In this document: positions 13,858 through 22,395 of the stretch, one piece after another
How the letters are laid out: each line of letters begins with the position of its first letter
Position numbering within the stretch: position 1 is the stretch's first letter
NCBI GenBank assembly: GCA_910584185.1
Contig: CAJTYC010000029.1
Location: forward strand, 1 to 26,856
Direction: 5' to 3'
From: an uncultured Muribaculaceae bacterium
GTDB taxonomy: Bacteria > Bacteroidota > Bacteroidia > Bacteroidales > Muribaculaceae
DNA: 26,856 nt
The notes under the pieces: generated by a model
The model's database searches: none
Seen by the model: only the letters and a program-made list of their open reading frames with translations
Told to the model about the DNA's origin: nothing
Position numbers and translations under genes: made by a program

Positions 13858-15855
13858 ATGAAAAAGACATTTAAGATTGAGATTGATTGCGCCAACTGCG
13901 CAACGAGGTGGAAGAAGCGTGCATTACTTAACTGCCGCGCTATGAACAGGAAACAACAGATAATGCTGACACGCATCATCGTCACGGCGGTGATGACGCT
14001 GATGCTGATAATCTTTCAGCCACACGGTTGGCTGAGCCTGTCGCTGTATATCGTGGCTTACCTTATAATAGGCTATGACATATTGCGCAAGGCAGCGCTC
14101 GGCATAATCAGGGGTCGCGAGTTTGATGAGAACTTTCTCATGGCAGTGGCCACTGTCGGTGCATTCGCACTCGCTATTTACGACAAATCGGGAGACTACT
14201 TGGAGGCAATCGCTGTGATGTTTCTCTACCAGATTGGAGAATTCTTTCAAGGCTACGCCGTGGGCAAGAGCCGCCGCAACATCTCCGAACTGATGGACAT
14301 CCGCCCCGACTACGCCAACATAGAGCACGAAGGCAAACTGGAGAAAGTTGACCCCGACGACGTGGAAGTAGGCGAGACAATCGTGGTGCTTCCCGGTGAG
14401 AGAGTGCCAATAGACGGGAAAATAGAAGATGGAGAATCCTCGCTCAACACGGCCGCCCTCACCGGCGAGTCATTGCCGCGCGAAGTCAAGGCCGGAGATG
14501 AGGTGATAAGCGGGAGCATCAACCTTACCGGCATACTGAAAATACGCACCACCAAAGAGTTTGGCGAGTCAACCGTGTCGAAGATACTGGAACTGGTGGA
14601 AGACTCAGCCTCGCGCAAATCGAAGTCAGAAAACTTCATCACCAAATTTGCACGGGTCTACACACCGGCCATATGCTACTCCGCGCTGGCATTGGCATTG
14701 CTCCCTCCCCTATTCATGGTACTCTTCAACGGAGCACCATTTACCTTCGCCACATTCGAGACATGGGTGTATCGCGCACTTGTATTCTTAGTGGTGAGCT
14801 GCCCCTGCGCACTGGTTGTCAGCATACCGCTGTCATTCTTTGCCGGCATAGGAGGCGCAAGCCATGAGGGTATACTTGTGAAAGGTGCCAACATACTTGA
14901 AAACCTCTCCAAAGTGAAGACCGTGGTGTTTGACAAGACAGGCACACTTACCGAAGGAGTATTTGAGGCCATAGGGTATCACAATTCAGATGATTCGGCA
15001 CTTGACGACAAAGTGAAAGACGAACTTCTGGCATATGCTGCCATGGTCGAAGCCGGGTCCTCGCATCCGATAGCCCAATCGATAGAAAAGGCATATGGTA
15101 AGCCGGTCGACATGCAGCAGGTAAGCGATGTGAAAGAGATAAGCGGCAAAGGCATTACCGCCACAATCGACGGTAAGCGAGTGGCCGTAGGCAACAGCAA
15201 ACTGATGGAAGAAGCAGGCGTTGAAGCACCTCACTGTAAATCGGTGGGCACAGTGGTACACGTGGCAATCGACGGCAAATATGCGGGCCATATTGTACTT
15301 GGCGACGTGGTGAAACCGACATCAGCCCAAGCTATCGAAGACCTGCATAAATCAGGAGTCAACAAGACAATCATGCTGACCGGCGACATAAAGAGAGTTG
15401 CCGACAACGTGGGTGCGCAACTGGGCATAGACAAAGTATACAGTCAATTGCTGCCCGTAGACAAAGTGACTCGGCTCGAAAAAATCATCAAGGAGACTAA
15501 AGAAGGAGAAGAAGTGGCCTTTGTGGGTGATGGCATCAATGATGCGCCTGTGCTGTCGAGAGCCGACATAGGCATAGCGATGGGGGGCATAGGAAGCGAT
15601 GCCGCGATAGAGGCCGCCGACGTGGTGCTGATGGACGACGACCCGCTGAAAATCGGCAAGGCAATACGGATATCGCGCAAATGCTTAAAGATCGTATGGG
15701 AAAACATCATCATGGCCATAGGCATAAAAGGGCTCTGCCTTGTGTTGAGCATATTCGGCATAGTCAACATGTGGCTTGCGATATTTGCAGATGTCGGCGT
15801 GATGATACTTGCGGTGCTCAATGCTATCAGGGCAATGTACACGCGAAAAGTATAA
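13858..15855 (+). CDS. zntA: P1B-type heavy-metal-transporting ATPase (zinc/cadmium type), N-terminal domain eroded
   Basis: With the ATG at 13858 the protein is 665 aa. Core motifs are complete: TGES (202-205), CPC (315-317) in a membrane helix, DKTGT (359-363, phosphorylated Asp359), the HP pair (403-404) and GDGIND (557-562). Lys624 and Asp645 in the last two helices fit the P1B-2 (Zn/Cd/Pb) class, so it should export zinc or cadmium. Odd feature: family members usually begin with a metal-binding HMA domain of about 70 residues. Here MKKTFKIEIDCANCA (with CxxC at 11-14) is followed by only about 14 residues before MNRKQQ at 29, so most of the HMA domain is missing. The frame stays open, so the protein may start at 13858 or at ATG 13942 (637 aa). 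An ATG at 13717 lies in hairpin DNA and is unlikely. Confidence 0.9.
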   Translation: MKKTFKIEIDCANCATRWKKRALLNCRAMNRKQQIMLTRIIVTAVMTLMLIIFQPHGWLSLSLYIVAYLIIGYDILRKAALGIIRGREFDENFLMAVATVGAFALAIYDKSGDYLEAIAVMFLYQIGEFFQGYAVGKSRRNISELMDIRPDYANIEHEGKLEKVDPDDVEVGETIVVLPGERVPIDGKIEDGESSLNTAALTGESLPREVKAGDEVISGSINLTGILKIRTTKEFGESTVSKILELVEDSASRKSKSENFITKFARVYTPAICYSALALALLPPLFMVLFNGAPFTFATFETWVYRALVFLVVSCPCALVVSIPLSFFAGIGGASHEGILVKGANILENLSKVKTVVFDKTGTLTEGVFEAIGYHNSDDSALDDKVKDELLAYAAMVEAGSSHPIAQSIEKAYGKPVDMQQVSDVKEISGKGITATIDGKRVAVGNSKLMEEAGVEAPHCKSVGTVVHVAIDGKYAGHIVLGDVVKPTSAQAIEDLHKSGVNKTIMLTGDIKRVADNVGAQLGIDKVYSQLLPVDKVTRLEKIIKETKEGEEVAFVGDGINDAPVLSRADIGIAMGGIGSDAAIEAADVVLMDDDPLKIGKAIRISRKCLKIVWENIIMAIGIKGLCLVLSIFGIVNMWLAIFADVGVMILAVLNAIRAMYTRKV

Positions 15856-15921
15856 AACCATACCAATTTCATGAGACATCGCTTACGAGAACCGGGAAAC
15901 AAAGATATAACCTCGAGCTGC

Positions 15922-15958
15922 AAACGGGGGATGCCATATGGGGCATCTCCCGTTTTTT
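15922..15958 (+). terminator. Rho-independent terminator after the P-type ATPase
   Basis: AAACGGGGGATGCC (15922-15935) pairs with GGCATCTCCCGTTT (from 15942), with one G-T wobble and a 6-base loop, and is followed by a run of T residues. Confidence 0.9.
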
Positions 15959-15977
15959 TGCCGACAGAAATATTGCT

Positions 15978-16055
15978 CAATGCAAAAAATATACAAGCAT
16001 GCAGTCTGCAATGCAAAAAATATACAAGCAAGCCGTATGCAATGCAAAAAAACCG
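15978..16055. repeat. 31-bp tandem direct repeat, two and a half copies
   Basis: Copies begin at 15978, 16009 and 16040. Each starts CAATGCAAAAAA; the first two continue TATACAAGCA before diverging over their last 9 bases, and the third is partial. The unit is A-rich. It lies between the ATPase terminator and the rpoD leader. I recognise no known element; iteron-like binding sites or simple tandem duplication are both possible. Confidence 0.7.
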
Positions 16056-16252
16056 AAAAATATAAAATAAAACGCCTGAAATGTTGTTATATAAAATGAG
16101 CAATTAATGCACACAAACGAATCATTTAGAAAGCATTGCCCTAAATTACTGATTTCGGGCAGCTTATGTTGTCAACGACATAAGATGTTTTCTGTGGTTG
16201 ATATTGTAACGTCGGCATGTCGGGTACATGCTGCAACAAAAAACACAAGGAG
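16056..16252 (+). other. rpoD upstream region with small hairpins
   Basis: There is no gene in this stretch, which together with the terminator and repeat makes a gap of about 400 bp. Small inverted repeats occur: CTTATGT/ACATAAG (16163-16169 and 16178-16184) and CATGT/ACATG (16216-16220 and 16226-16230), with a weaker one around 16140-16158. I found no clean TTTG-N20-TAnnTTTG promoter. AAGGAG directly abuts the ATG and is too close to act as a normal ribosome-binding site. Confidence 0.4.
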
Positions 16253-17113
16253 ATGAGACAGCTTAAAATAACAAAATCAATCACGAACCGCGAAAGCGCG
16301 TCACTCGACAAGTATCTGCAGGAAATAGGTCGCGAGGAGCTCATCAGCGTCACTGAGGAGGTGGAATTGGCCCAGCGAATTAAAAAAGGAGACCATGCAG
16401 CGCTCGAGAAACTCACTAAAGCCAATTTGCGCTTTGTGGTGTCTGTGGCAAAACAGTATCAGAACCAAGGCCTCAGTCTTCCCGACTTGATAAACGAGGG
16501 TAACCTTGGACTTATAAGAGCCGCGCAGAAATTTGATGAGACACGAGGATTCAAGTTTATCTCATATGCTGTGTGGTGGATAAGGCAATCAATATTGCAG
16601 GCACTTGCCGAACAGTCAAGAATCGTTCGCTTGCCTTTGAACCAGGTAGGTTCGCTCAACAAGATAACCAAAGAGATGTCGCGCTTCGAGCAGGAGAACG
16701 AGCGACGTCCGAGCACAGAGGAGCTCGCCGAGCGACTCGACATGCCGGTCGACAAAGTTTCAGACACAATCCAGGTCTCCGGCCGTCACATTTCGGTAGA
16801 TGCACCGTTTGTGGAGGGTGAAGACAACTCGCTGCTCGATGTGCTCAACAACGACGACAGCCCTATGGCCGACGCCAGCTTGAACCAGGAGTCACTCTCC
16901 AAGGAGGTGGACCGCGCGTTGCAGCAGCTTTACGACCGTGAGCGAGATATCCTGAAGATGTTTTTCGGCATAGGATGCCAGGAGATGACCCTCGAGGAAA
17001 TCGGAGCGAAATTTGACCTCACACGCGAGCGTGTGCGCCAGATTAAGGAGAAGGCCATACGACGTCTTAAAGGACAGAAGAGCAAACTGCTTAAGAGCTA
17101 TCTTGGCGAATAA
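16253..17113 (+). CDS. rpoD: Primary RNA polymerase sigma factor RpoD (SigA)
   Basis: I start at ATG 16253 (MRQLKITKSITNRESASLDKY), giving 286 aa, the usual length of the short Bacteroidetes primary sigma factor that lacks region 1.1. Region 1.2 is at about 17-50 and region 2 at about 55-125, including LANLRFVVSVAKQYQ-like and YAVWWIRQSI (the -10-binding region 2.4). Region 3 spans about 130-200. Region 4.2, a helix-turn-helix, is at 246-273 (TLEEIGAKFDLTRERVRQIK). It directs transcription from the TTTG/TAnnTTTG promoters seen elsewhere in this window. A 12-codon upstream extension to ATG 16217 is possible but does not match the family start. Confidence 0.95.
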   Translation: MRQLKITKSITNRESASLDKYLQEIGREELISVTEEVELAQRIKKGDHAALEKLTKANLRFVVSVAKQYQNQGLSLPDLINEGNLGLIRAAQKFDETRGFKFISYAVWWIRQSILQALAEQSRIVRLPLNQVGSLNKITKEMSRFEQENERRPSTEELAERLDMPVDKVSDTIQVSGRHISVDAPFVEGEDNSLLDVLNNDDSPMADASLNQESLSKEVDRALQQLYDRERDILKMFFGIGCQEMTLEEIGAKFDLTRERVRQIKEKAIRRLKGQKSKLLKSYLGE

Positions 17114-17197
17114 AATGCCCTTAGCGGGATGAGTTTAATTCATGCTGCGCGGCAATACACACTTAACCACCAAGATAAATCCAACTACATTGCGCCT

Positions 17198-17821
17198 ATG
17201 GTAAAGAATTTACTACTTACGATTTTCTTTGCCGCAGGCGCTTTGCTTTTTACAAGCAGGGCGCAGGCGGCTCGTGAAACAGCGGCAATACAGACAACCG
17301 ATTCAATAAGCGACAACGGGTTTGAGAGGGAGAGCCTTGTGCCGCGAAGCACACTGAGCCTCGCATTCTCGCATTTCACCTGGGGTGCAGAAGCGGGTTC
17401 ATCGCTCGACATGACCTCGCACGACCTTTCTACCTTTGATGCAGATGTGCTTATCGGTTTCAAGAACTCATTTATAAAGATAGTCGGATTCGGGGCCGGA
17501 TTACACAGGTCAATTCATTCGGGCAACAACATGATACCGGTCTATGCAGTGTTCCGCTCCAGCTTCAGGAGCAAGCCCTCCCTCTGCTTCCTCAACCTGC
17601 AAGCCGGCTACTCATTCAACACATATGGCGACAGCAAAACCATGAGCGACCTATACGGAGCGCTCGGCCTCGGCATAAACCTGCAAAAGACATCGAAGGC
17701 AAGCAGCTATGTGATATTGTCGTTGGCATGCCAGCATCTGAATGACAAGAATAAGGAAGCGGTAAAATTTGACACAAACTACATACTGTTTGCGAAGTTG
17801 ATGATAGGTGTAACCTTCTGA
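17198..17821 (+). CDS. Secreted beta-barrel-like protein, unknown function (207 aa)
   Basis: I start at ATG 17198 (MVKNLLLTIFFAAGALLFTSRAQA), which begins a clear signal peptide. The frame is open from ATG 17129, but those 23 residues look non-coding. The mature protein has alternating beta-strand patterns (STLSLAFSHFTWGAEAGSSLD, VIGFGAGLH-like, LNLQAGYSFNTYG) and ends LMIGVTF with a terminal aromatic, as in small outer-membrane barrels. I do not recognise a named family. It lies 84 bp after rpoD on the same strand, so co-transcription with rpoD is possible; no terminator is visible between them. Confidence 0.75.
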   Translation: MVKNLLLTIFFAAGALLFTSRAQAARETAAIQTTDSISDNGFERESLVPRSTLSLAFSHFTWGAEAGSSLDMTSHDLSTFDADVLIGFKNSFIKIVGFGAGLHRSIHSGNNMIPVYAVFRSSFRSKPSLCFLNLQAGYSFNTYGDSKTMSDLYGALGLGINLQKTSKASSYVILSLACQHLNDKNKEAVKFDTNYILFAKLMIGVTF

Positions 17822-17887
17822 TTCGCCATATTTTCAGAATGTAAAATAAGGGATACCATAAACTAAAACACAATAACCGTTCAACAC

Positions 17888-20026
17888 ATGAAGAGAAGAT
17901 TGATGAACACGTTGACAGTGATTTCACTAATGACGATAGCGACGGGAGTTGAAGCGGCATCGACCAATCCGCTGATAAGCGGGTCGAACACTGCTTACGG
18001 CACACTTCCGTTCAGCAAGATTACTCCGGCAGATTATGAAGAGGGAGTGATGGAAGGCATACGACTTCAGAACGAGGAGATAGATGCCATCTGCAAACAA
18101 CGCAGCGTACCGACATTCGAGAATACGATTGTGGCATTAGACCGCAGCGGCAAAGTGCTTAACCGTTCAATCTTGGCGCTTAGCAACTTGGAGAATGCCG
18201 TGGGCGACACATTGCTGATGAACACCTTGGCCAAGGTGACACCGGCACTTTCGGAGCATTCGACCAATATGATGCTCAACGAGCAACTTTGGGACAGGAT
18301 AAACCAAGTGTATGAGCACCGCAACGAAGACACATCGCTCACCGACGAAGACCGCCGACTCATAGAAAAGACCTATAAATCGTTCGTCCATTCGGGAGCG
18401 AACCTCAAAGGAGAAGATAGGGAGAAATTTCGTAAGCTCAGCGCGGAGCTTTCAGACCTCAACGTAAAATTTTCGCAAAACGTGACCAACGGCATGAAAG
18501 ACCCGAGCCGCCGCATGTGGCTCAAAGAGTCAGACCTTGCCGGAATACCCGAGACAATAAAGGGAGCCTATCGTGCGGCAGCAGCCGAAGCGCTTGCCGA
18601 AGAGGGCAAGGCCGATGATGGGGGCCTTTACCTTGTGACCATATTCTATCCGAGCTACAGCCCGTTCATGCAATACAGCCAACGCCGCGACTTGCGCGAG
18701 AAGCTCTATAAGCTGAACGGCAGCAAAAACACAGAAGGAGAGTTCAGCAATATGCAGATTCTCAAAGACATCGCCAACATCCGCTTGGAGATAGCCCAGC
18801 TTATGGGTAGAAAGAATTATGCAGAATACTCTCTCGAGCAGACCATGGCCGGCACCCCGGAGACTGTGATGAACTTCCTCGAAGACCTTCGCAAGGCATA
18901 CACCGAGCCGATGCGCAAAGAGGTGAAAGAGATAGAAGATTTCGCACGTAAGAGCGAAGGGGAGACATTCACATTGCAGCCTTGGGATTACTCATACTGG
19001 TCAGACAAGCTGAAAAACGAACGATACGCATTCAACGATGAAGACCTGAGACCATATTTTGAGCTGAACAAGACAATCGACGGGGTGTTTGGCCTCGCCA
19101 CCAAGCTCTACGGCTACAAATTCAAGGAGACCAAGAAAGCAGAGCCATATCACCCGGACGTAAGGGTTTATGAGGTATATCGCAAAGACGGGTCACTTTT
19201 GGGACTTCTTTATGCAGACTTCTTCTACAGGGCAGGCAAATCACCGGGCGCATGGATGACAGAATTTCGCGCGGAGTCGAAAGATGACGCCGGCAACCGC
19301 GAGCTTCCGCTCATCTCAATAGTGTGCAATTTCTCCAAGCCCGTAGGCAACGAGCCTGTGCTTCTAACAGCCGATGAAGTGGAGACATTCCTGCACGAGT
19401 TCGGCCACGCCCTGCATGGACTTTCAGCCGAGGCGAAATATGAGAGCCTCAGCGGCACCAACGTAGACCACGACTTTGTGGAGCTCTTCTCACAATTTAA
19501 CGAGAACTACCTCACCCGCAAGGAATATCTTGACGGCTTTGCACGCCACCACAAGACCGGCAAGAAGATACCGGCAGACTTGCTCGACCGCTTTGTCAAG
19601 GCAGCACAATATGGAGCGGCATACTCCACCATGCGCCAGCTTGGCTTCGGTTATCTCGACATGGCATATCACACCATAGAGGAGCCACTCCGCGCATCGG
19701 CCGACATAGAGGTGTTTGAAGAGAAGGCACAAGACCCTGTCCGCGTGTTCCCCGCAGTGGAGGGTTGTGTGACATCGCCCTCATTCGGACACATCTTCTC
19801 AGGCGGCTATGCAGCCGGATATTACGGCTACAAATGGGCTGAGGAGCTTGACGCCGATGCATTCGCCGCATTCAAGGAAAATGGTATATTCGACCGTAAG
19901 ACGGCAGATAAATTCTTGAAGATGCTTCAGAGCGGCGACACCAAAGATCCGATGGAACTCTATGTGGAGTTCAGAGGGAAGAAGCCGACAGTAGATGCAC
20001 TCCTCGAACGTGACGGTATAAAATAA
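17888..20026 (+). CDS. dcp: M3-family metallopeptidase (peptidyl-dipeptidase Dcp)
   Basis: The 712-residue protein has an N-terminal hydrophobic signal (residues 7-24, ending VEAAS). The long helical M3 fold follows. The zinc site is clear: HEFGH at 503-507, with Glu532 in DHDFVE as the third ligand 25 residues after the second His. The C-terminal FSGGYAAGYYGYKWAEELDAD block is also typical of the Dcp/oligopeptidase A group. It removes C-terminal dipeptides from peptides, here probably in the periplasm given the signal. The nadC ATG follows its stop by 13 bp, so the two are probably one operon. Confidence 0.95.
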   Translation: MKRRLMNTLTVISLMTIATGVEAASTNPLISGSNTAYGTLPFSKITPADYEEGVMEGIRLQNEEIDAICKQRSVPTFENTIVALDRSGKVLNRSILALSNLENAVGDTLLMNTLAKVTPALSEHSTNMMLNEQLWDRINQVYEHRNEDTSLTDEDRRLIEKTYKSFVHSGANLKGEDREKFRKLSAELSDLNVKFSQNVTNGMKDPSRRMWLKESDLAGIPETIKGAYRAAAAEALAEEGKADDGGLYLVTIFYPSYSPFMQYSQRRDLREKLYKLNGSKNTEGEFSNMQILKDIANIRLEIAQLMGRKNYAEYSLEQTMAGTPETVMNFLEDLRKAYTEPMRKEVKEIEDFARKSEGETFTLQPWDYSYWSDKLKNERYAFNDEDLRPYFELNKTIDGVFGLATKLYGYKFKETKKAEPYHPDVRVYEVYRKDGSLLGLLYADFFYRAGKSPGAWMTEFRAESKDDAGNRELPLISIVCNFSKPVGNEPVLLTADEVETFLHEFGHALHGLSAEAKYESLSGTNVDHDFVELFSQFNENYLTRKEYLDGFARHHKTGKKIPADLLDRFVKAAQYGAAYSTMRQLGFGYLDMAYHTIEEPLRASADIEVFEEKAQDPVRVFPAVEGCVTSPSFGHIFSGGYAAGYYGYKWAEELDADAFAAFKENGIFDRKTADKFLKMLQSGDTKDPMELYVEFRGKKPTVDALLERDGIK

Positions 20027-20039
20027 TTGAGAAGAAACA

Positions 20040-20888
20040 ATGAAGACAACAGATCAACTCATAGACGATTTATTGGAGCTTGCGTTTGCCGAAGATATAG
20101 GAGATGGTGACCACACTACCCTCTCCACCATACCGGCAGATGCCATGGGGCGCAGCCGCCTTATCATAAAAGAAGATGGCATAGTGGCCGGTGTGGCTAT
20201 GGCACGCAAGGTGTTTGACAAGCTCGACCCGTCGATCAAGATGAATGTCATGATTGAGGATGGAGCCAAAGTGAAAAAAGGTGACATCGTGTTTACGGCC
20301 GAAGGACCGATACGCTCGTTGCTGATCGCGGAGCGCACCATGCTCAACATCATGCAGCGCATGAGTGGAGTAGCCACGATGACACGCCGTTACCAGGATG
20401 AGCTCGAGGGCCTGAAGACAAAAGTGCTCGACACCCGCAAGACCACACCCGGCATGCGACTTCTCGAAAAAGAGGCCGTTAAGATAGGCGGAGGCACAAA
20501 CCACCGCATCGGTCTGTTCGACATGATACTCATCAAAGACAACCATATAGACTTTGCCGGTGGCATAGAGAAGGCGATTGATCGTGCCAACGACTACTGC
20601 AAGCAGAATGGCAAAGACCTCAAGATAGAGGTTGAGGTGAGGAGTCTTGATGATATCAAGCAGGTGATGGAGCATGGCGGAGTACACCGCATTATGTTTG
20701 ACAACTTCACCCCCGAACTCACCAAAGAGGCTGTGAAGATGGTAGGCGGCAAATATGAAACCGAATCATCGGGCGGCATCACACTCGAGAACCTGCGCAG
20801 CTATGGAGAAGCCGGAGTGGATTTCATCTCTGTGGGCGCATTGACCCACAGCGTGAAGGGCCTGGATATGAGCTTCAAAGCATTTTGA
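20040..20888 (+). CDS. nadC: Nicotinate-nucleotide diphosphorylase (carboxylating), quinolinate phosphoribosyltransferase
   Basis: This is a full-length 282-residue protein. It converts quinolinate and PRPP to nicotinate mononucleotide, CO2 and pyrophosphate in de novo NAD synthesis. The N-terminal domain includes EDIGDGDHTT (18-27) and ERTMLNIMQRMSGVAT. The active-site barrel includes DTRKTTPGMRLLEKEAVKIGGGTNHR (131-156) and IKDNHI (165-170), with Arg, His and Lys residues that bind quinolinate. The C-terminal ESSGGI and SVGALTHS segments match the phosphate-binding end. It is the second gene after dcp. The other de novo NAD genes (nadA, nadB) are not in the window. Confidence 0.96.
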   Translation: MKTTDQLIDDLLELAFAEDIGDGDHTTLSTIPADAMGRSRLIIKEDGIVAGVAMARKVFDKLDPSIKMNVMIEDGAKVKKGDIVFTAEGPIRSLLIAERTMLNIMQRMSGVATMTRRYQDELEGLKTKVLDTRKTTPGMRLLEKEAVKIGGGTNHRIGLFDMILIKDNHIDFAGGIEKAIDRANDYCKQNGKDLKIEVEVRSLDDIKQVMEHGGVHRIMFDNFTPELTKEAVKMVGGKYETESSGGITLENLRSYGEAGVDFISVGALTHSVKGLDMSFKAF

Positions 20889-20911
20889 AATAAACAGGCA
20901 TAGAATTATTC

Positions 20912-20946
20912 AAAAGAGGTGGAAGCGAAATGCCTCCACCTCTTTT
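20912..20946 (+). terminator. Terminator after nadC
   Basis: AAAAGAGGTGGA (from 20912) pairs with TCCACCTCTTTT (to 20946), with one mismatch lower in the stem and a short loop, followed by ATTAATTAT. It closes the dcp-nadC unit. Confidence 0.8.
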
Positions 20947-20982
20947 ATTAATTATAGAGTCCGTATCTAAAACAGTGTCGCA

Positions 20983-21393
20983 ATGTTAGATAAAGAGCAA
21001 CGCAAGGCGTTAGGGCAACGCAATAGGGAATGGGGAGCTGAAGCCGAACAGATAGCGGCCGAGCACTTCATGAAAGAGGGTTACATAATACGAGAGCGCA
21101 ACTACAAGATCGGGAATCACTTGGAGATAGACTTGATACTTGAAAAAGACCGCACGCTGATATTTGTGGAGGTCAAATCGCGCATGGCGGGAGGTCAAGA
21201 CCCGGTGGATGCTGTGGACTATCGTAAACGCAACAAGATGATACGCGGTGCCGACATATATCTGCGTCAGCAGCAATTTCGCTACCAATACAGATTTGAC
21301 ATCGTGACACTTACCGGCGACCGCGACAACTATGAGCTGAAGCATTATGCTGACGCATTTCTGCCTTCGGTGAATGGAGGCAGACGAAGATGA
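20983..21393 (+). CDS. YraN/UPF0102-family nuclease-like protein
   Basis: The 136-residue protein carries the family pattern: RNREWGAEAEQIAAEHFMKEGY (13-34), RNYKIGNHLEIDLI (39-52) and FVEVKSR (61-67). Asp50, Glu63 and Lys65 form a D-ExK nuclease-type site, placing it in the restriction-endonuclease-like superfamily. The biological role is not settled; links to DNA repair, replication or Holliday-junction processing are suggested by family analysis only. The ATG at 20983 follows the nadC terminator by 36 bp and I see no clear promoter. It converges on the RNA methyltransferase gene with a 33-bp gap. Confidence 0.88.
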   Translation: MLDKEQRKALGQRNREWGAEAEQIAAEHFMKEGYIIRERNYKIGNHLEIDLILEKDRTLIFVEVKSRMAGGQDPVDAVDYRKRNKMIRGADIYLRQQQFRYQYRFDIVTLTGDRDNYELKHYADAFLPSVNGGRRR

Positions 21394-21426
21394 ATCACGA
21401 AATTTTCACCTCTTCTCCTTATAGCA

Positions 21427-22185
21427 TCACTTTACAAACTGCGACAACACTATTGCAGCTGCAATCGACACATTGAGCGATTCGGGATGGTCAGCAGTGG
21501 CCGGTGGGATAAACAGAGGTTTGGAAATCCTCTCTCTCATGGCCGGTGACAAGCCCTTGCCCTCATTTCCCATCACAATGAAGCCTGAATTATCCAACTC
21601 AGTGTTGAAAATATCCGTACCTTCGAGCAGAGTTCCATATACCGGCATAGATGGATTGGCATCTATCACATCACAGAGATTGCAGTAAGTCACCTTCACC
21701 CTACCCGCAGAGCCCATGGTGGCTTGCAGCGTTTTCGGATTGAAAACATCCACAGTATCGTGCGACGCGAAAATCGCGGAAATTCCGAACCAGTGGCATG
21801 TGCGGATTATCGTGCCGAGATTGCCCGGGTCCTGCACACCATCGAGCATCATGTAAAGAGCATTAGGCAATTTGAAATCATCGACAGCAGGAGAATCGGG
21901 CAACTTGAAAACACCTATTACATCGGGATGGGTTGAGAGATTTGATATCTTGTTCATCTGCTCCGGAGTGGCCACACATACATCAGGCACTCCGCCGGCT
22001 GCGATATGTGACCAATCGCACTCACAAGAAGAACCCTTCTCGATTATCAAAGCCACCGGAGAGAAACTCCTCATGAGGTCAGAGACACTCTTGCGACCCT
22101 CAGCAACAAACAAGCCATGCTTGCGCCGCATTTTTGCAGATCCGAGCGTGGCATAGATATTCATTTTTGTCTTAGATAATTCCAT
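21427..22185 (-). CDS. TrmH/SpoU-family RNA 2'-O-methyltransferase
   Basis: The 252-residue protein has an N-terminal substrate-binding part with the conserved opening MELSKTKMNIYATLGSAKMR and HGLFVAEG (23-30). The SPOUT methyltransferase domain follows, with all three motifs: LDGVQDPGNLGTIIRT (114-129, with Asn122 and Arg128), GNEGKGLS (206-213) and ESLNVSIAAAIVLSQF (235-250). It uses SAM to methylate a ribose in tRNA or rRNA; the target cannot be read from sequence. The start at 22185 matches the family opening. The gene is divergent from nfo across a 210-bp gap. Confidence 0.92.
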   Translation of the reverse strand: MELSKTKMNIYATLGSAKMRRKHGLFVAEGRKSVSDLMRSFSPVALIIEKGSSCECDWSHIAAGGVPDVCVATPEQMNKISNLSTHPDVIGVFKLPDSPAVDDFKLPNALYMMLDGVQDPGNLGTIIRTCHWFGISAIFASHDTVDVFNPKTLQATMGSAGRVKVTYCNLCDVIDANPSMPVYGTLLEGTDIFNTELDNSGFIVMGNEGKGLSPAMRERISKPLFIPPATADHPESLNVSIAAAIVLSQFVK

Positions 22186-22191
22186 CGGCTA

Positions 22192-22199
22192 CAAAATTA
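22192..22199 (-). promoter_or_regulatory. Candidate -7 box for the TrmH-family gene
   Basis: On the minus strand TAATTTTG (22199-22192) matches TAnnTTTG, but no TTTG sits about 20 bp upstream. It lies so close to ATG 22185 that the transcript would be nearly leaderless, which lowers confidence. Confidence 0.25.
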
Positions 22200-22253
22200 A
22201 TATATTATTAACGAATTTTTTCGACATAGGGGGATAAATTGCAAAAAAATTAG

Positions 22254-22261
22254 TAATTTTG
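22254..22261 (+). promoter_or_regulatory. Candidate -7 box for nfo
   Basis: TAATTTTG matches TAnnTTTG. A TTG at 22239-22241 lies only 12 bp upstream, so the -33 box is unclear. Use of this box would give a leader of about 130 bases with a small hairpin (AGGTG/CACCT) near 22335. Confidence 0.35.
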
Positions 22262-22395
22262 AGGTTGCAAACAAATAACGCTGTGAGAAGAACGCAAAAA
22301 TTCACACACGGCACTCTCCTACCTACATCGGTTGAGGTGGAAAAACACCTTATCCAAACAATCTAAAACCCAATATTCAATAGCCAAAATCTAAT

